Notes under the pieces: model-generated | The model's database searches: none | The model's input: only the letters and a program-made list of their open reading frames with translations | Told to the model about the DNA's origin: nothing | Position numbers and translations under genes: made by a program | Origin: Haliscomenobacter hydrossis DSM 1100 | Lineage (GTDB): Bacteria; Bacteroidota; Bacteroidia; Chitinophagales; Saprospiraceae | Direction: 5' to 3' | Assembly: GCF_000212735.1 (NCBI RefSeq) | Contig: NC_015510.1 | Location: forward strand, 4,155,001-4,219,000 | Length of the DNA: 64,000 nt | Part shown: one piece after another, positions 1-7,896 of the stretch | How the letters are laid out: each line of letters begins with the position of its first letter | Position numbering within the stretch: the first letter of the stretch is position 1

Positions 1-2217
1 ATTGGCGCGTTCCCATTTCAAAGCGGTATTGAACAAGGCACCCGAAGCAAACCCGGGATTGCCCGCGTAAGTACCTACATTGCCGTACACGGCGGTGGTT
101 GCAAAGTCACCCAGAGGATCCAGACTCCCGTTTTCGCCCCAACTGATGCGGGGCTTGAGGGTGCGGATGTACTTGTCGAGTCCAGATTGGGTGAAGAAGT
201 TTTCGCGGTGCAGGTTCCAGCCCAGCGATACCCCTGGGAAAATGCCGTAGCGATTTTCAGTTAACTTGGAAGTGCCATCGTAGCGCAAGTTGACGGTGGC
301 CAAAAAGCGAGTATCAAAATCGTAATTGATCCGACCAATGGCGGATGCCAGGCGGTTCCAGGAGGAAAAAGAAGAACTTGGCACGCCCACTGCCGTGGAA
401 GCGGCATTCAGGTAGGTGATGAAATCGGTAGCCGCACCGTTGGCCGCAGCGCTGTAATCGTAGGTTTTAAAGTCGTAGAATTCTCCCCCACCCAATACGG
501 AAAGGGCATGTTTGTCAAAAGTTTTGTCATACTGCAAAAATCCGTTGTAGGTGTATTGGTAAACCCGCTGGTTGCCGAATGAAGAGGCTCTGGTACTGTT
601 GATGGCTCCACCTGTTCCATTTTGGAATTGTTTGGTAAAACTCTCCGCCGTACTGTAACGCATGAAACCGGAGCCCGATGCCAAAAATTTTAGCGAAGGC
701 AAGATGGAATACTCCAGGTTGATGCCTCCGGAAAAACGCTGTTCTTCATTGCGGTTGATGAACTTGTCTTGCAGGTATTCGGGATTACCCAAAGTGCCGC
801 CATCTACCCCGGGTAGGATTTCGCCCGTAATGTCGTGCGAAAGGCGTACGGTTGGAGCAATGCCCACAAAACGCTGCATCAAACCACCGCCCACGCCGCC
901 ACCGCCGTCAGCAGTGAGGTAGGAAGGCGTATTTTTATCGCTGTAGCCCGATGCGTTGAGGCTGATTTTAAGGTCTTTGTTAACATTGAGGCCGCCGTTA
1001 AAGTTAAAACTCAAACGTTTGAGTGAGGAACCCACTACCATTCCTACATCTTGCAGGGCGCCCAAACCCAGGGCAAAACTTCCCATGTCATTGGCCCCTG
1101 AAAAATTGATGTAATGGTCTTCCAGTTTGCTTTGTTGTAAAATCAAATCCTCCAATTCCTGTTGCGATACTGAGCGGAAAAGGATGCTGTCAATTTTATT
1201 GGGATTGAAAGGATTTTTGTCTACCAAAAGGCTCCATTCAGGATTGCTCAACAATTGCCGATTGCTACCGGATACCAGTTGGGTGGAATAGCGGCCATTG
1301 GCAGCGGTCCAACCTGAATTCACCCCCCAGCCCCAGGCACCAGTCAGCTGGTTTTTGGTACTCGTCGTATCTCCATCGCGCCCGGCTTTGCCCAACTCGT
1401 AGCGACTTCCGATGCCCCGACGGTTCCACAGGATGTAGTCGCGGGCACTCATGTAGTCGATGGGGCTGCGGCGTACGTAGTTGGTGGCGTTTTTGTAGCT
1501 ATAGTTTACCTGGGTACGGCCTTTTTTACCTTTTTTGGTGGTGATCAGTACTACCCCATTCGATGCTCGGGCACCGTAGATCGCCGTTGAGGCTGCGTCT
1601 TTCAGCAAGTCGATGGTTTCTACGTCGGCCATATTGATGCCATACAAAGAAGGTACAATGACCCCATCCAATACAATCAATGGACTTCCGGAGCCGTTAA
1701 AATTGGTACCTCCCCGGAAACTGATGGTCGGGGTAGCGCCGGGCTGTCCGGTATTTTGTTGCACCCGCAAACCCGTTACCGTTCCCTGTAACACTGTGCC
1801 AACATTGGTGCGTGGTGCCGATTTCAGGGCTTCCGCACCTACGGTTGAGACCGATCCTGATAAGGTTCTCCGAGATTGTTTGCCATAACCCACCACGACA
1901 ACTTCATCGAGATTACCCGCCAGTTCCATCCGCACATTAATCGGGGTAGCGCTCTCGGCATTTATTTCCAAGGTTTTGTAACCCACAAAGCTGAATACCA
2001 GAACCGTAGCCGTAGTGGGTGCGTTGAGGCTAAATCCACCATCGGCACCAGTGCTCATTCCAATATCACTTCCTTTTACCAGAACCGTTACAAACTCCAT
2101 CGGTTTGCCCGTTTCATCCGTAACCGTCCCGCTAAGGGTTTTATGCTGAGCGTAAGCCTGTTGTGCCATCAGCACCAACACCAACAAGATTAGCCGCAAA
2201 AGTATCCTTCTCATCAT
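1..2217 (-). CDS. SusC/RagA family TonB-linked outer-membrane receptor (3' end beyond window)
   Basis: About 739 codons are open to the window edge, so the C-terminal barrel strands are missing. The protein starts with two adjacent Met codons (2215-2217, 2212-2214) and a hydrophobic signal peptide ending AYAQ. Next comes a carboxypeptidase-regulatory-like domain (about residues 25-100), a TonB-box-like DEVVVVGYG, and a plug domain with the SusC signature (GSPLIVLDGV and YGARASNGVVLITTKKGKKG). The rest is aromatic-rich beta-barrel sequence. Family members import glycans or peptides together with a SusD lipoprotein, which would be expected beyond position 1. The substrate cannot be read from the sequence. 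Confidence 0.95.
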   Translation of the reverse strand, partial: MMRRILLRLILLVLVLMAQQAYAQHKTLSGTVTDETGKPMEFVTVLVKGSDIGMSTGADGGFSLNAPTTATVLVFSFVGYKTLEINAESATPINVRMELAGNLDEVVVVGYGKQSRRTLSGSVSTVGAEALKSAPRTNVGTVLQGTVTGLRVQQNTGQPGATPTISFRGGTNFNGSGSPLIVLDGVIVPSLYGINMADVETIDLLKDAASTAIYGARASNGVVLITTKKGKKGRTQVNYSYKNATNYVRRSPIDYMSARDYILWNRRGIGSRYELGKAGRDGDTTSTKNQLTGAWGWGVNSGWTAANGRYSTQLVSGSNRQLLSNPEWSLLVDKNPFNPNKIDSILFRSVSQQELEDLILQQSKLEDHYINFSGANDMGSFALGLGALQDVGMVVGSSLKRLSFNFNGGLNVNKDLKISLNASGYSDKNTPSYLTADGGGGVGGGLMQRFVGIAPTVRLSHDITGEILPGVDGGTLGNPEYLQDKFINRNEEQRFSGGINLEYSILPSLKFLASGSGFMRYSTAESFTKQFQNGTGGAINSTRASSFGNQRVYQYTYNGFLQYDKTFDKHALSVLGGGEFYDFKTYDYSAAANGAATDFITYLNAASTAVGVPSSSFSSWNRLASAIGRINYDFDTRFLATVNLRYDGTSKLTENRYGIFPGVSLGWNLHRENFFTQSGLDKYIRTLKPRISWGENGSLDPLGDFATTAVYGNVGTYAGNPGFASGALFNTALKWERAN

Positions 2218-2262
2218 TTGGATTGTTTGGTTGTTGCGAAATTAATTATGTCATACATAATG

Positions 2263-2294
2263 CAATATTAGAATTGATTTTTGAATCCACCAAA
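2263..2294 (-). promoter_or_regulatory. Bacteroidota-type promoter of the susC-like gene
   Basis: On the minus strand TTTG (2291-2294) is followed after 20 nt by TAATATTG (2263-2270), one mismatch from TAnnTTTG. It lies about 45 nt upstream of the start codon. The gap 2218-2394 holds nothing else recognisable. Confidence 0.5.
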
Positions 2295-2394
2295 TTTTTA
2301 CAGGAAAATTGTAAAAAAGTCCCTACGGCATTTCAGTACAGCGTGGAGAAATGAACCATTATTTGGCTAAAAAAGCCTTGAAATGATTGGCGTT

Positions 2395-3510
2395 TCAGGA
2401 AGGATAAAAAGCCTGGATGGCTGCTGAAATTTTTTCGACCTGTTCCATGGGCATCCCGGGATACAAAGGCAAACTCAGGCATTTTTGGGCCAATGCCTCA
2501 GCAATCGGGAACTGCCCTGGCTGAAACCCCAGCCCGGAATAGGCTTTTTGCAAGTGCGGTGGGAGAGGGTAATGGATGAGGGTGGCAATGCCCTGATTGG
2601 CCAGGTAGGCTTTGAGTGCATCGCGTCGTTCGGCCAAAATGACAAACAGGTGCCAGACGTGGGTACAACCTTTCCCTAGGGTAGGCAAAATGATTGGTTC
2701 AATTCCTTCTAAATGGGCAAAATACTCCTGGGCAAGCTCAGCGCGCATTAGGTTCCACTGGGTAAGGAAGGGAAGTTTAATCCGCAAAATCCCTGCTTGA
2801 ATGGCGTCCAAACGAGAGTTTAGGCCGGGAGTTTCATTAAAATAGCGCTCTTTTGAGCCATAGTTGCGGTACATGCGGGCAAAATTGGCCAGTGCGGGAT
2901 CGTCGGTCGTCACCGCCCCGGCGTCACCCAGTGCTCCCAGGTTTTTGGTGGGGTAAAAACTCACCCCATTGATGTGACCAAAACTCCCGGTGAGTTTACC
3001 TTGCCAGGCCGCGCCGTGGGCTTGGGCGTTGTCCTCCACCACACGTAGTTGGTGGTGGTTGGCCACATCCATGATAGGACCCATTTCACAAGCTTGGCCA
3101 TAAAGGTGAACGGGCATGATGGCCCTGGTGCGGGGAGTGATTGCGGCTTCAATGCGGTCGGGGTCGATGTTCCAGGTATAGGGATTGGGTTCTACGGGTA
3201 CGGGCTTTGCCCCTACCTGAGATACACCCAACCAGGAGGCAATGTACGTATTGGAGGGTACGATTACTTCGTCGCCTGGGCCAATGCCCAGTGCCTTCAA
3301 AGAGATGTGTAGGGCATCCAACCCATTGGCGACGCCGATACAATACCGGCTTTGATTAAAATTGGCGTAAGCCTGTTCAAACGCCTCTACCTCTGGCCCC
3401 AGGACGTACCAGTTGGAGTCGTAAAATCGCTGCCAAAAAGCATCGATCTCTGTCTTTAAGGCCGTATGCATCGGCGCTGAGGAGAAAAAAGGGATGGACA
3501 TAACAATCAA
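2395..3510 (-). CDS. DegT/DnrJ/EryC1/StrS family PLP-dependent sugar aminotransferase
   Basis: 371 residues, the usual family length. It contains the cofactor-contacting EDNAQAHGA segment (about 159-167) and the Schiff-base lysine in [15 protein letters not shown] (Lys189). The family transfers an amino group from glutamate to a keto sugar nucleotide. Its partner is probably the FdtA/QdtA-type 3,4-ketoisomerase at 5332-5757, so an FdtB/QdtB-like role making dTDP-3-amino-3,6-dideoxyhexose is inferred. Translation may start at Met1 or at Met4 (codon ending 3501). It is divergent from the membrane glycosyltransferase across a 90-bp gap. Confidence 0.9.
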   Translation of the reverse strand: MIVMSIPFFSSAPMHTALKTEIDAFWQRFYDSNWYVLGPEVEAFEQAYANFNQSRYCIGVANGLDALHISLKALGIGPGDEVIVPSNTYIASWLGVSQVGAKPVPVEPNPYTWNIDPDRIEAAITPRTRAIMPVHLYGQACEMGPIMDVANHHQLRVVEDNAQAHGAAWQGKLTGSFGHINGVSFYPTKNLGALGDAGAVTTDDPALANFARMYRNYGSKERYFNETPGLNSRLDAIQAGILRIKLPFLTQWNLMRAELAQEYFAHLEGIEPIILPTLGKGCTHVWHLFVILAERRDALKAYLANQGIATLIHYPLPPHLQKAYSGLGFQPGQFPIAEALAQKCLSLPLYPGMPMEQVEKISAAIQAFYPS

Positions 3511-3599
3511 TGGGTTTGGTCTTCCCTAAAAGGTTCAGGGTAATTATTTAACTTGGCCCCAAAATAAGGCTTCATTTTTAAAAAAACACCTACGCTCTA

Positions 3600-5321
3600 A
3601 TGGATAAAAATTACCAAAAGAAAAAGCGCACGGGCAATCTGCCCCCCAAGTCCAAAACGGTTCCAAAAACAAATGCGCCGGTAATCAGTGAAAAACCCGC
3701 TATCCCTTGGAATTCAACGGTAGTGTTGGGAATTCATGCGGGGATCATCGTTGCCTTTCTTTTGATTTTGCGGCTCAATCTGATGGATCTCCCCCTGGAG
3801 CGCGACGAAAGCGCCTACGCTTACCTGGGGCAAAGAGCAGGGGAGGGTTTGGCTCCATATCGGGATTTTTATGAAATGAAACCACCTTTTTTGTTCTATG
3901 GTTATGCCTTGTTGAATGCGGTGTTTGGTTACAGTGCCTGGGGCTTGCGCCTCACTGCGTGGTTTTTATCCCTTTTGATTTGTGGCGGCGTTTACCTGAC
4001 CGCGCGGGCTTTATTTGGTGCCAAATACGGTTTATTGGCAGCTTTGACCATGGCGTTGATCAGCGCCAGCCCTTACGTGATGATGACCTTTGCTGAATCT
4101 GAGCTGTTGGTGATGAGCCTGGCGATCTATGGGGTGTGGCTATTGTGTTTGCTGCTGAGCAAACCCGGCAGCAGTGTGCGGCAGGAACGGATAAGGCTCG
4201 TTGGGGCGGGTGTCTTGATTGGGAGTGCGGTCATGGTCAAACAATCCGCAATTTTTTTCCTGGGTTTTGCTGCGGTTGTGCTGGTATTGTTGGCTGAAGG
4301 TAACAATTTCAAAGCGCGTTTGGGGAAACTCATTACAAGTGGATTATGGTTTTCGCTGGGGGCGATTGCACCCGTTTTGGTTTGTTTGGGCATTGTCTGG
4401 GGCTTTGGGGTATGGGAAGATTTTGCCTTCTGGAATTTTGAATATCCGCAGCTGTATACAGAGAGGAAGGAGACATTAACCTGGCAAACATTGCTCAGTG
4501 TAAATTTCCAGCAACTCATCCAAGATCAAGTCTTCTTGTGGGTATTAGGTGGTTTAGGGCTACTGGCCTTGCTGCTGCGGCTGAATGAAAAACGGAGTAT
4601 TGCTTTACTGGCATTGACGGTTTTTTCTTTTTTGACTGTAGTTCCAGGCCAAAGATTTTACCTGCATTATTGGATTCAGTTTGTACCCATAGTCGCTATA
4701 CTGTTGGCTCATTTGTTTTTCCAACTGGAAAAACTGGGGCAAAATGTACGTTTTTCAAGCCTAAAAAGTTTGAGTACGCCGCTAGGTTTCGTTGTGCTTT
4801 TTATGGTTACCGGATTGTCTGCTCCAGTTTGGCTCCAGGGGGAATCTGCCGCCATTATGCGCAAAATGTTTGGAAGTAATCCCTTTGTTGAAGACGAACT
4901 TGTTGCGCGCCTGATTGACTCTAGCATTCAGCCCAATGAAACAGTTGCAGTGCTGGGTTCGGAGCCCCAAATTTATGTGTACCTCAAACGCAAGGCGCCG
5001 AGTCGGCATTTTTACACCGCTTTTTTGTCGCGACAGCACCGCCTTACCCGCAGCTGGCATGACGAAGCATTACAGGGTTTAACGACACAAAAGCCAGATT
5101 ACGTGGTTTTTGTGCTTATGCCACTTTCCTGGATGCTCCGACCGGATTCCAATCAAGGTTTTTATCAAAACGCCTATCGCTGGGTGATGGCAAACTACAG
5201 CCCCATTGCTTGGGCAGATTATGAAGATGTCAACAATCCCACCATTGTGACCGATGCCGCGGCCAGCACTTATCAGCCGCGCAGCAGTAGTTACATTATG
5301 GTGATGAAAAGAAAAAACTAA
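3600..5321 (+). CDS. Membrane glycosyltransferase, GT39/ArnT-PMT-like
   Basis: 573 residues: a basic cytoplasmic N-terminus (about 40 residues), then many hydrophobic segments and a soluble C-terminal part from about residue 430. The first luminal loop carries LERDESAYAYLGQRAGEG and APYRDFYEMKPP. An acidic pair followed by such a loop is typical of PMT/ArnT-type enzymes that use polyprenyl-phosphate sugars outside the membrane. Only 10 bp separate it from the downstream ketoisomerase gene, so the two are probably co-transcribed. This suggests transfer of an unusual sugar to a cell-surface acceptor, but donor and acceptor are unknown. Confidence 0.85.
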   Translation: MDKNYQKKKRTGNLPPKSKTVPKTNAPVISEKPAIPWNSTVVLGIHAGIIVAFLLILRLNLMDLPLERDESAYAYLGQRAGEGLAPYRDFYEMKPPFLFYGYALLNAVFGYSAWGLRLTAWFLSLLICGGVYLTARALFGAKYGLLAALTMALISASPYVMMTFAESELLVMSLAIYGVWLLCLLLSKPGSSVRQERIRLVGAGVLIGSAVMVKQSAIFFLGFAAVVLVLLAEGNNFKARLGKLITSGLWFSLGAIAPVLVCLGIVWGFGVWEDFAFWNFEYPQLYTERKETLTWQTLLSVNFQQLIQDQVFLWVLGGLGLLALLLRLNEKRSIALLALTVFSFLTVVPGQRFYLHYWIQFVPIVAILLAHLFFQLEKLGQNVRFSSLKSLSTPLGFVVLFMVTGLSAPVWLQGESAAIMRKMFGSNPFVEDELVARLIDSSIQPNETVAVLGSEPQIYVYLKRKAPSRHFYTAFLSRQHRLTRSWHDEALQGLTTQKPDYVVFVLMPLSWMLRPDSNQGFYQNAYRWVMANYSPIAWADYEDVNNPTIVTDAAASTYQPRSSSYIMVMKRKN

Positions 5322-5331
5322 AGGGAGGGTC

Positions 5332-5757
5332 ATGGTAAAAACGCAGTTCAATCCAGGTGCGCCACAATTGATCGAATTCCCCACCCACGGAGAATCAGCC
5401 ATTGGTTATTTGGCGGTTGCCCAAATGCAGCAGGACATTCCCTTTGTGGTGAAGCGCATTTTTTGGACCTATTTCACGCCGCAGAGTGTCATCAGGGGTC
5501 GACATGCCCACCACGCTACCTCCATGGTGCTGATTGCCGTACACGGGCGAATTGAGGTGCAGGTTGAAATGTTGGATGGGCACAAAAGCAACTTTTTACT
5601 GGATCGACCGGATCACGGGGTCTTCCTGCCGCCACTGACCTGGCACACCATGCAGTACAGCCACGACGCGGTGCAAGTGGTGCTGACGGATACGGAGTAT
5701 ACGTCGGAGGATTATATTCGGAGTTATGAGGAGTTTGTGGGATTGCGAAGAATCTAA
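5332..5757 (+). CDS. FdtA/QdtA-type sugar 3,4-ketoisomerase (WxcM-like cupin)
   Basis: 141 residues forming one cupin domain. RGRHAHH (about 58-64) is the His-rich segment typical of dTDP-4-dehydro-6-deoxyglucose ketoisomerases, and VFLPPLTWHTMQYS is the second conserved stretch. These enzymes convert the 4-keto to a 3-keto sugar, which an aminotransferase such as the one at 2395-3510 then aminates. Whether the product is of the Fuc3N (FdtA) or Qui3N (QdtA) series cannot be decided here. It lies 10 bp behind the glycosyltransferase gene. Confidence 0.85.
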   Translation: MVKTQFNPGAPQLIEFPTHGESAIGYLAVAQMQQDIPFVVKRIFWTYFTPQSVIRGRHAHHATSMVLIAVHGRIEVQVEMLDGHKSNFLLDRPDHGVFLPPLTWHTMQYSHDAVQVVLTDTEYTSEDYIRSYEEFVGLRRI

Positions 5758-5787
5758 ATTCCCCATCCATTTCCCCAAAAAATCCAC

Positions 5788-5795
5788 TACTTTTG
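5788..5795 (+). promoter_or_regulatory. -7 element TACTTTTG upstream of gatA
   Basis: Exact TAnnTTTG match 28 nt upstream of the gatA ATG. No clear -33 TTTG was found at the right distance. Confidence 0.45.
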
Positions 5796-5823
5796 CCTCC
5801 CGAAACCAACTTTCCACAGCACT

Positions 5824-7260
5824 ATGCCGCGCTTTTCCACGCTTACCCAAGTTCAAGACGCCATTCAGAGCGGAGCAACTACCCTGGTAGAAGTAGTAGA
5901 CCATTACCTGGAGAAGATCCATGAGTATCAGGCACTGAACATTTATGTAGAAGTATTTGCGGAAGAAGCGCTGGAAAAAGCCCATCAGCTGGAGCAAAAA
6001 TACCGTGAAAATCCGGCACAAGTTGGGCGATTGTTCGGCGCGGTGGTTTCGATCAAAGACGTCATTTGTTACCAGGGGCATACCGTGACGGCGGGTTCCA
6101 AAATTTTGGAGGGTTTTCAATCCCTGTTTTCCGCTACGGCTGTGGAACGCTTGCTGGCCGAAGACGCCATCATCATTGGACGCACCAATTGTGACGAGTT
6201 TGCGATGGGTTCTACCAACGAAACTTCTTATTACGGCCCGGTGCGCAATGCCGCCGACCCCACGAAAGTACCCGGTGGTTCATCCGGGGGTGCAGCGGTG
6301 GCGGTACAAGCCGATACTTGTTTGATCTCCTTGGGAACAGATACGGGTGGCTCCGTGCGGCAACCCGCAGCCTTGTGCGGGGTGATTGGTATGAAACCCA
6401 GCTACGGGCGCATTTCCCGCCATGGACTGCTGGCTTATGGTTCTTCATTTGATCAAGTGGGCATTCTGGGGCACAGCGTGCAAGACATTGCCCTTACCCT
6501 GGAGATTGTGGCGGGTAAAGACGATTTTGATGCCACCACTACGCAGGGGCTTGTCCCACCGTACAGTCAAATGCTCGAGTTTAAAGGCCCGGTAAAAGTG
6601 GCCTATTTTGATACCGCTGTCAATCATCCGAGTTTGGACCCCGGCATCCGGGCGCATTGCCTGCGCATGATCGAGTGGCTGAAGGCCCAGGGCCATACCG
6701 TAGAAAGTGTACCTTTTGATTACCTCGATTACATTATCCCGGCCTATTACGTGCTGACTACCGCCGAGGCCTCATCCAATCTGTCGCGCTACGATGGCAT
6801 ACGTTTTGGCTACCGCAGCCCCAATACCCAAACCCTGGAAGAAACCTACAAAAAATCGCGCACCGAAGGTTTTGGGCGCGAGGTAAAACGCCGCATCATG
6901 CTGGGTGCTTTTGTACTCAGTTCGGGTTATTACGATGCCTATTACACCAAGGCGCAAAAAGTACGCCGCCTCATTTCCGATCAAACCAACGCCATTTTTG
7001 CCGAATACGACTTTTTGCTGATGCCCGCTGCGCCTACTCCAGCCTGGGGTTTGGGCGAGTCTTTGGAAGACCCGGTGGCGATGTATTTGGCCGATATTTT
7101 TACCGTGCAAGCCAATATGGTGGGTATTCCGGGGATTGCACTGCCCGTGGGAACCCACGAAACCGGACTTCCGGTGGGCTTGCAGTTTATGGCCGGTAAA
7201 CTGAAGGAGGCAGAATTGCTCGCTTTTGCGCAGCAAATCAGTTCAAACTACCCGCAATAA
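5824..7260 (+). CDS. gatA: Asp-tRNA(Asn)/Glu-tRNA(Gln) amidotransferase subunit A
   Basis: 478 residues, standard GatA length. The amidase-signature triad is present: Lys78 in VVSIKDV, the cis-Ser in GGSSGG (151-156) and Ser177 in GTDTGGSVRQPAA. GatA releases ammonia from glutamine, which the GatB partner uses to convert mischarged Glu-tRNA(Gln) or Asp-tRNA(Asn). gatB and gatC are not in this window, so the genes are split, as is common in Bacteroidota. Assignment to GatA rather than a generic amidase rests on the TNCDEFAMGSTNETSYYGP stretch and on length. Confidence 0.93.
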   Translation: MPRFSTLTQVQDAIQSGATTLVEVVDHYLEKIHEYQALNIYVEVFAEEALEKAHQLEQKYRENPAQVGRLFGAVVSIKDVICYQGHTVTAGSKILEGFQSLFSATAVERLLAEDAIIIGRTNCDEFAMGSTNETSYYGPVRNAADPTKVPGGSSGGAAVAVQADTCLISLGTDTGGSVRQPAALCGVIGMKPSYGRISRHGLLAYGSSFDQVGILGHSVQDIALTLEIVAGKDDFDATTTQGLVPPYSQMLEFKGPVKVAYFDTAVNHPSLDPGIRAHCLRMIEWLKAQGHTVESVPFDYLDYIIPAYYVLTTAEASSNLSRYDGIRFGYRSPNTQTLEETYKKSRTEGFGREVKRRIMLGAFVLSSGYYDAYYTKAQKVRRLISDQTNAIFAEYDFLLMPAAPTPAWGLGESLEDPVAMYLADIFTVQANMVGIPGIALPVGTHETGLPVGLQFMAGKLKEAELLAFAQQISSNYPQ

Positions 7261-7408
7261 ACGGGTGGTTATTTTTTTTCGGCTTCTTTCGACACATTTT
7301 TTTCAGGCTTCTGATCAAATCCCCATCGGATGTTTGATAATAATTTCTATATTTCAAGCGCAAATTTGCATCCTATCAATAGGGTTCCAGCACTTAAACC
7401 ATCATGCG

Positions 7409-7849
7409 ATGAAAAAAATTTTATTGCTCTGTGTGCTTTGTTTCACTGCATTCCAATTCCAGGCACTTGCTCAAAGCGGGATGAGTGACAAGGAAAAGAA
7501 AGAAGCGGCTAAAATGGCTGCTGAAGAAAAAGAAGAAGCGGCTAAAATGGCGGCTAAAGAGAAAGAAGCCGCAGCTAAAGCCAAGGCCGATGCAGCCAAA
7601 GATGCAGCTAAAGCCAAAGCCGTAGCGGCCAAAGAAAAGGAGAAGGCCAAAAAAGAAACGGCCAAGGCCAAAGAGAAGGCTAAAAAGGAAGCCGCTAAAG
7701 CCAAGGAAATGGCCAAAAGAGATGCGATGGACGCGAAGGAAGACGCAGCCAGAGAAAAGGAAGACGCCAAAAGGGAAGCCGAAAAGGCCAAGCAATTGGA
7801 GATGAAAGCGAAGGAGAAGGCAGCCAAAGAGGCGAAGAAAAATAATTGA
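7409..7849 (+). CDS. Secreted Lys/Ala/Glu-rich helical protein
   Basis: 146 residues. The start is the ATG followed by a lysine-rich, hydrophobic signal peptide ending ALAQ; the reading frame is open further upstream without signal character. The mature part is almost only K, A, E, D, M and R in KEKEAAKAKA-type repeats with no proline and only two glycines (in the leader junction), so it should be one long charged helix or coiled coil. No enzymatic motif is visible. It could be a periplasmic spacer or a cell-wall or nucleic-acid-binding protein; no function is assigned. The 148 bp upstream hold no recognised promoter. Confidence 0.75.
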   Translation: MKKILLLCVLCFTAFQFQALAQSGMSDKEKKEAAKMAAEEKEEAAKMAAKEKEAAAKAKADAAKDAAKAKAVAAKEKEKAKKETAKAKEKAKKEAAKAKEMAKRDAMDAKEDAAREKEDAKREAEKAKQLEMKAKEKAAKEAKKNN

Positions 7850-7862
7850 TCCCGTCGGGCAT

Positions 7863-7896
7863 TTGTAGGGGCATCCACACAGGGATGCCCCTACAA
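7863..7896. repeat. GTAGGGGCATCC inverted repeat overlapping a stop codon
   Basis: Perfect 14-bp arms (7863-7876 and 7883-7896) around a 6-nt loop. The right arm contains CTA (7891-7893), the TAG stop of the minus-strand OmpA-family gene. The same GTAGGGGC word occurs at 22238-22311. It sits between convergent genes and could act as a bidirectional terminator or be a small repetitive element. Confidence 0.8.

Noticed and set aside
7421-7880. Minus-strand frames rich in Phe/Leu/Ser that look like membrane proteins
   Set aside because: They are reverse readings of the Lys/Ala-rich gene at 7409-7849 and appear hydrophobic only because of that composition.
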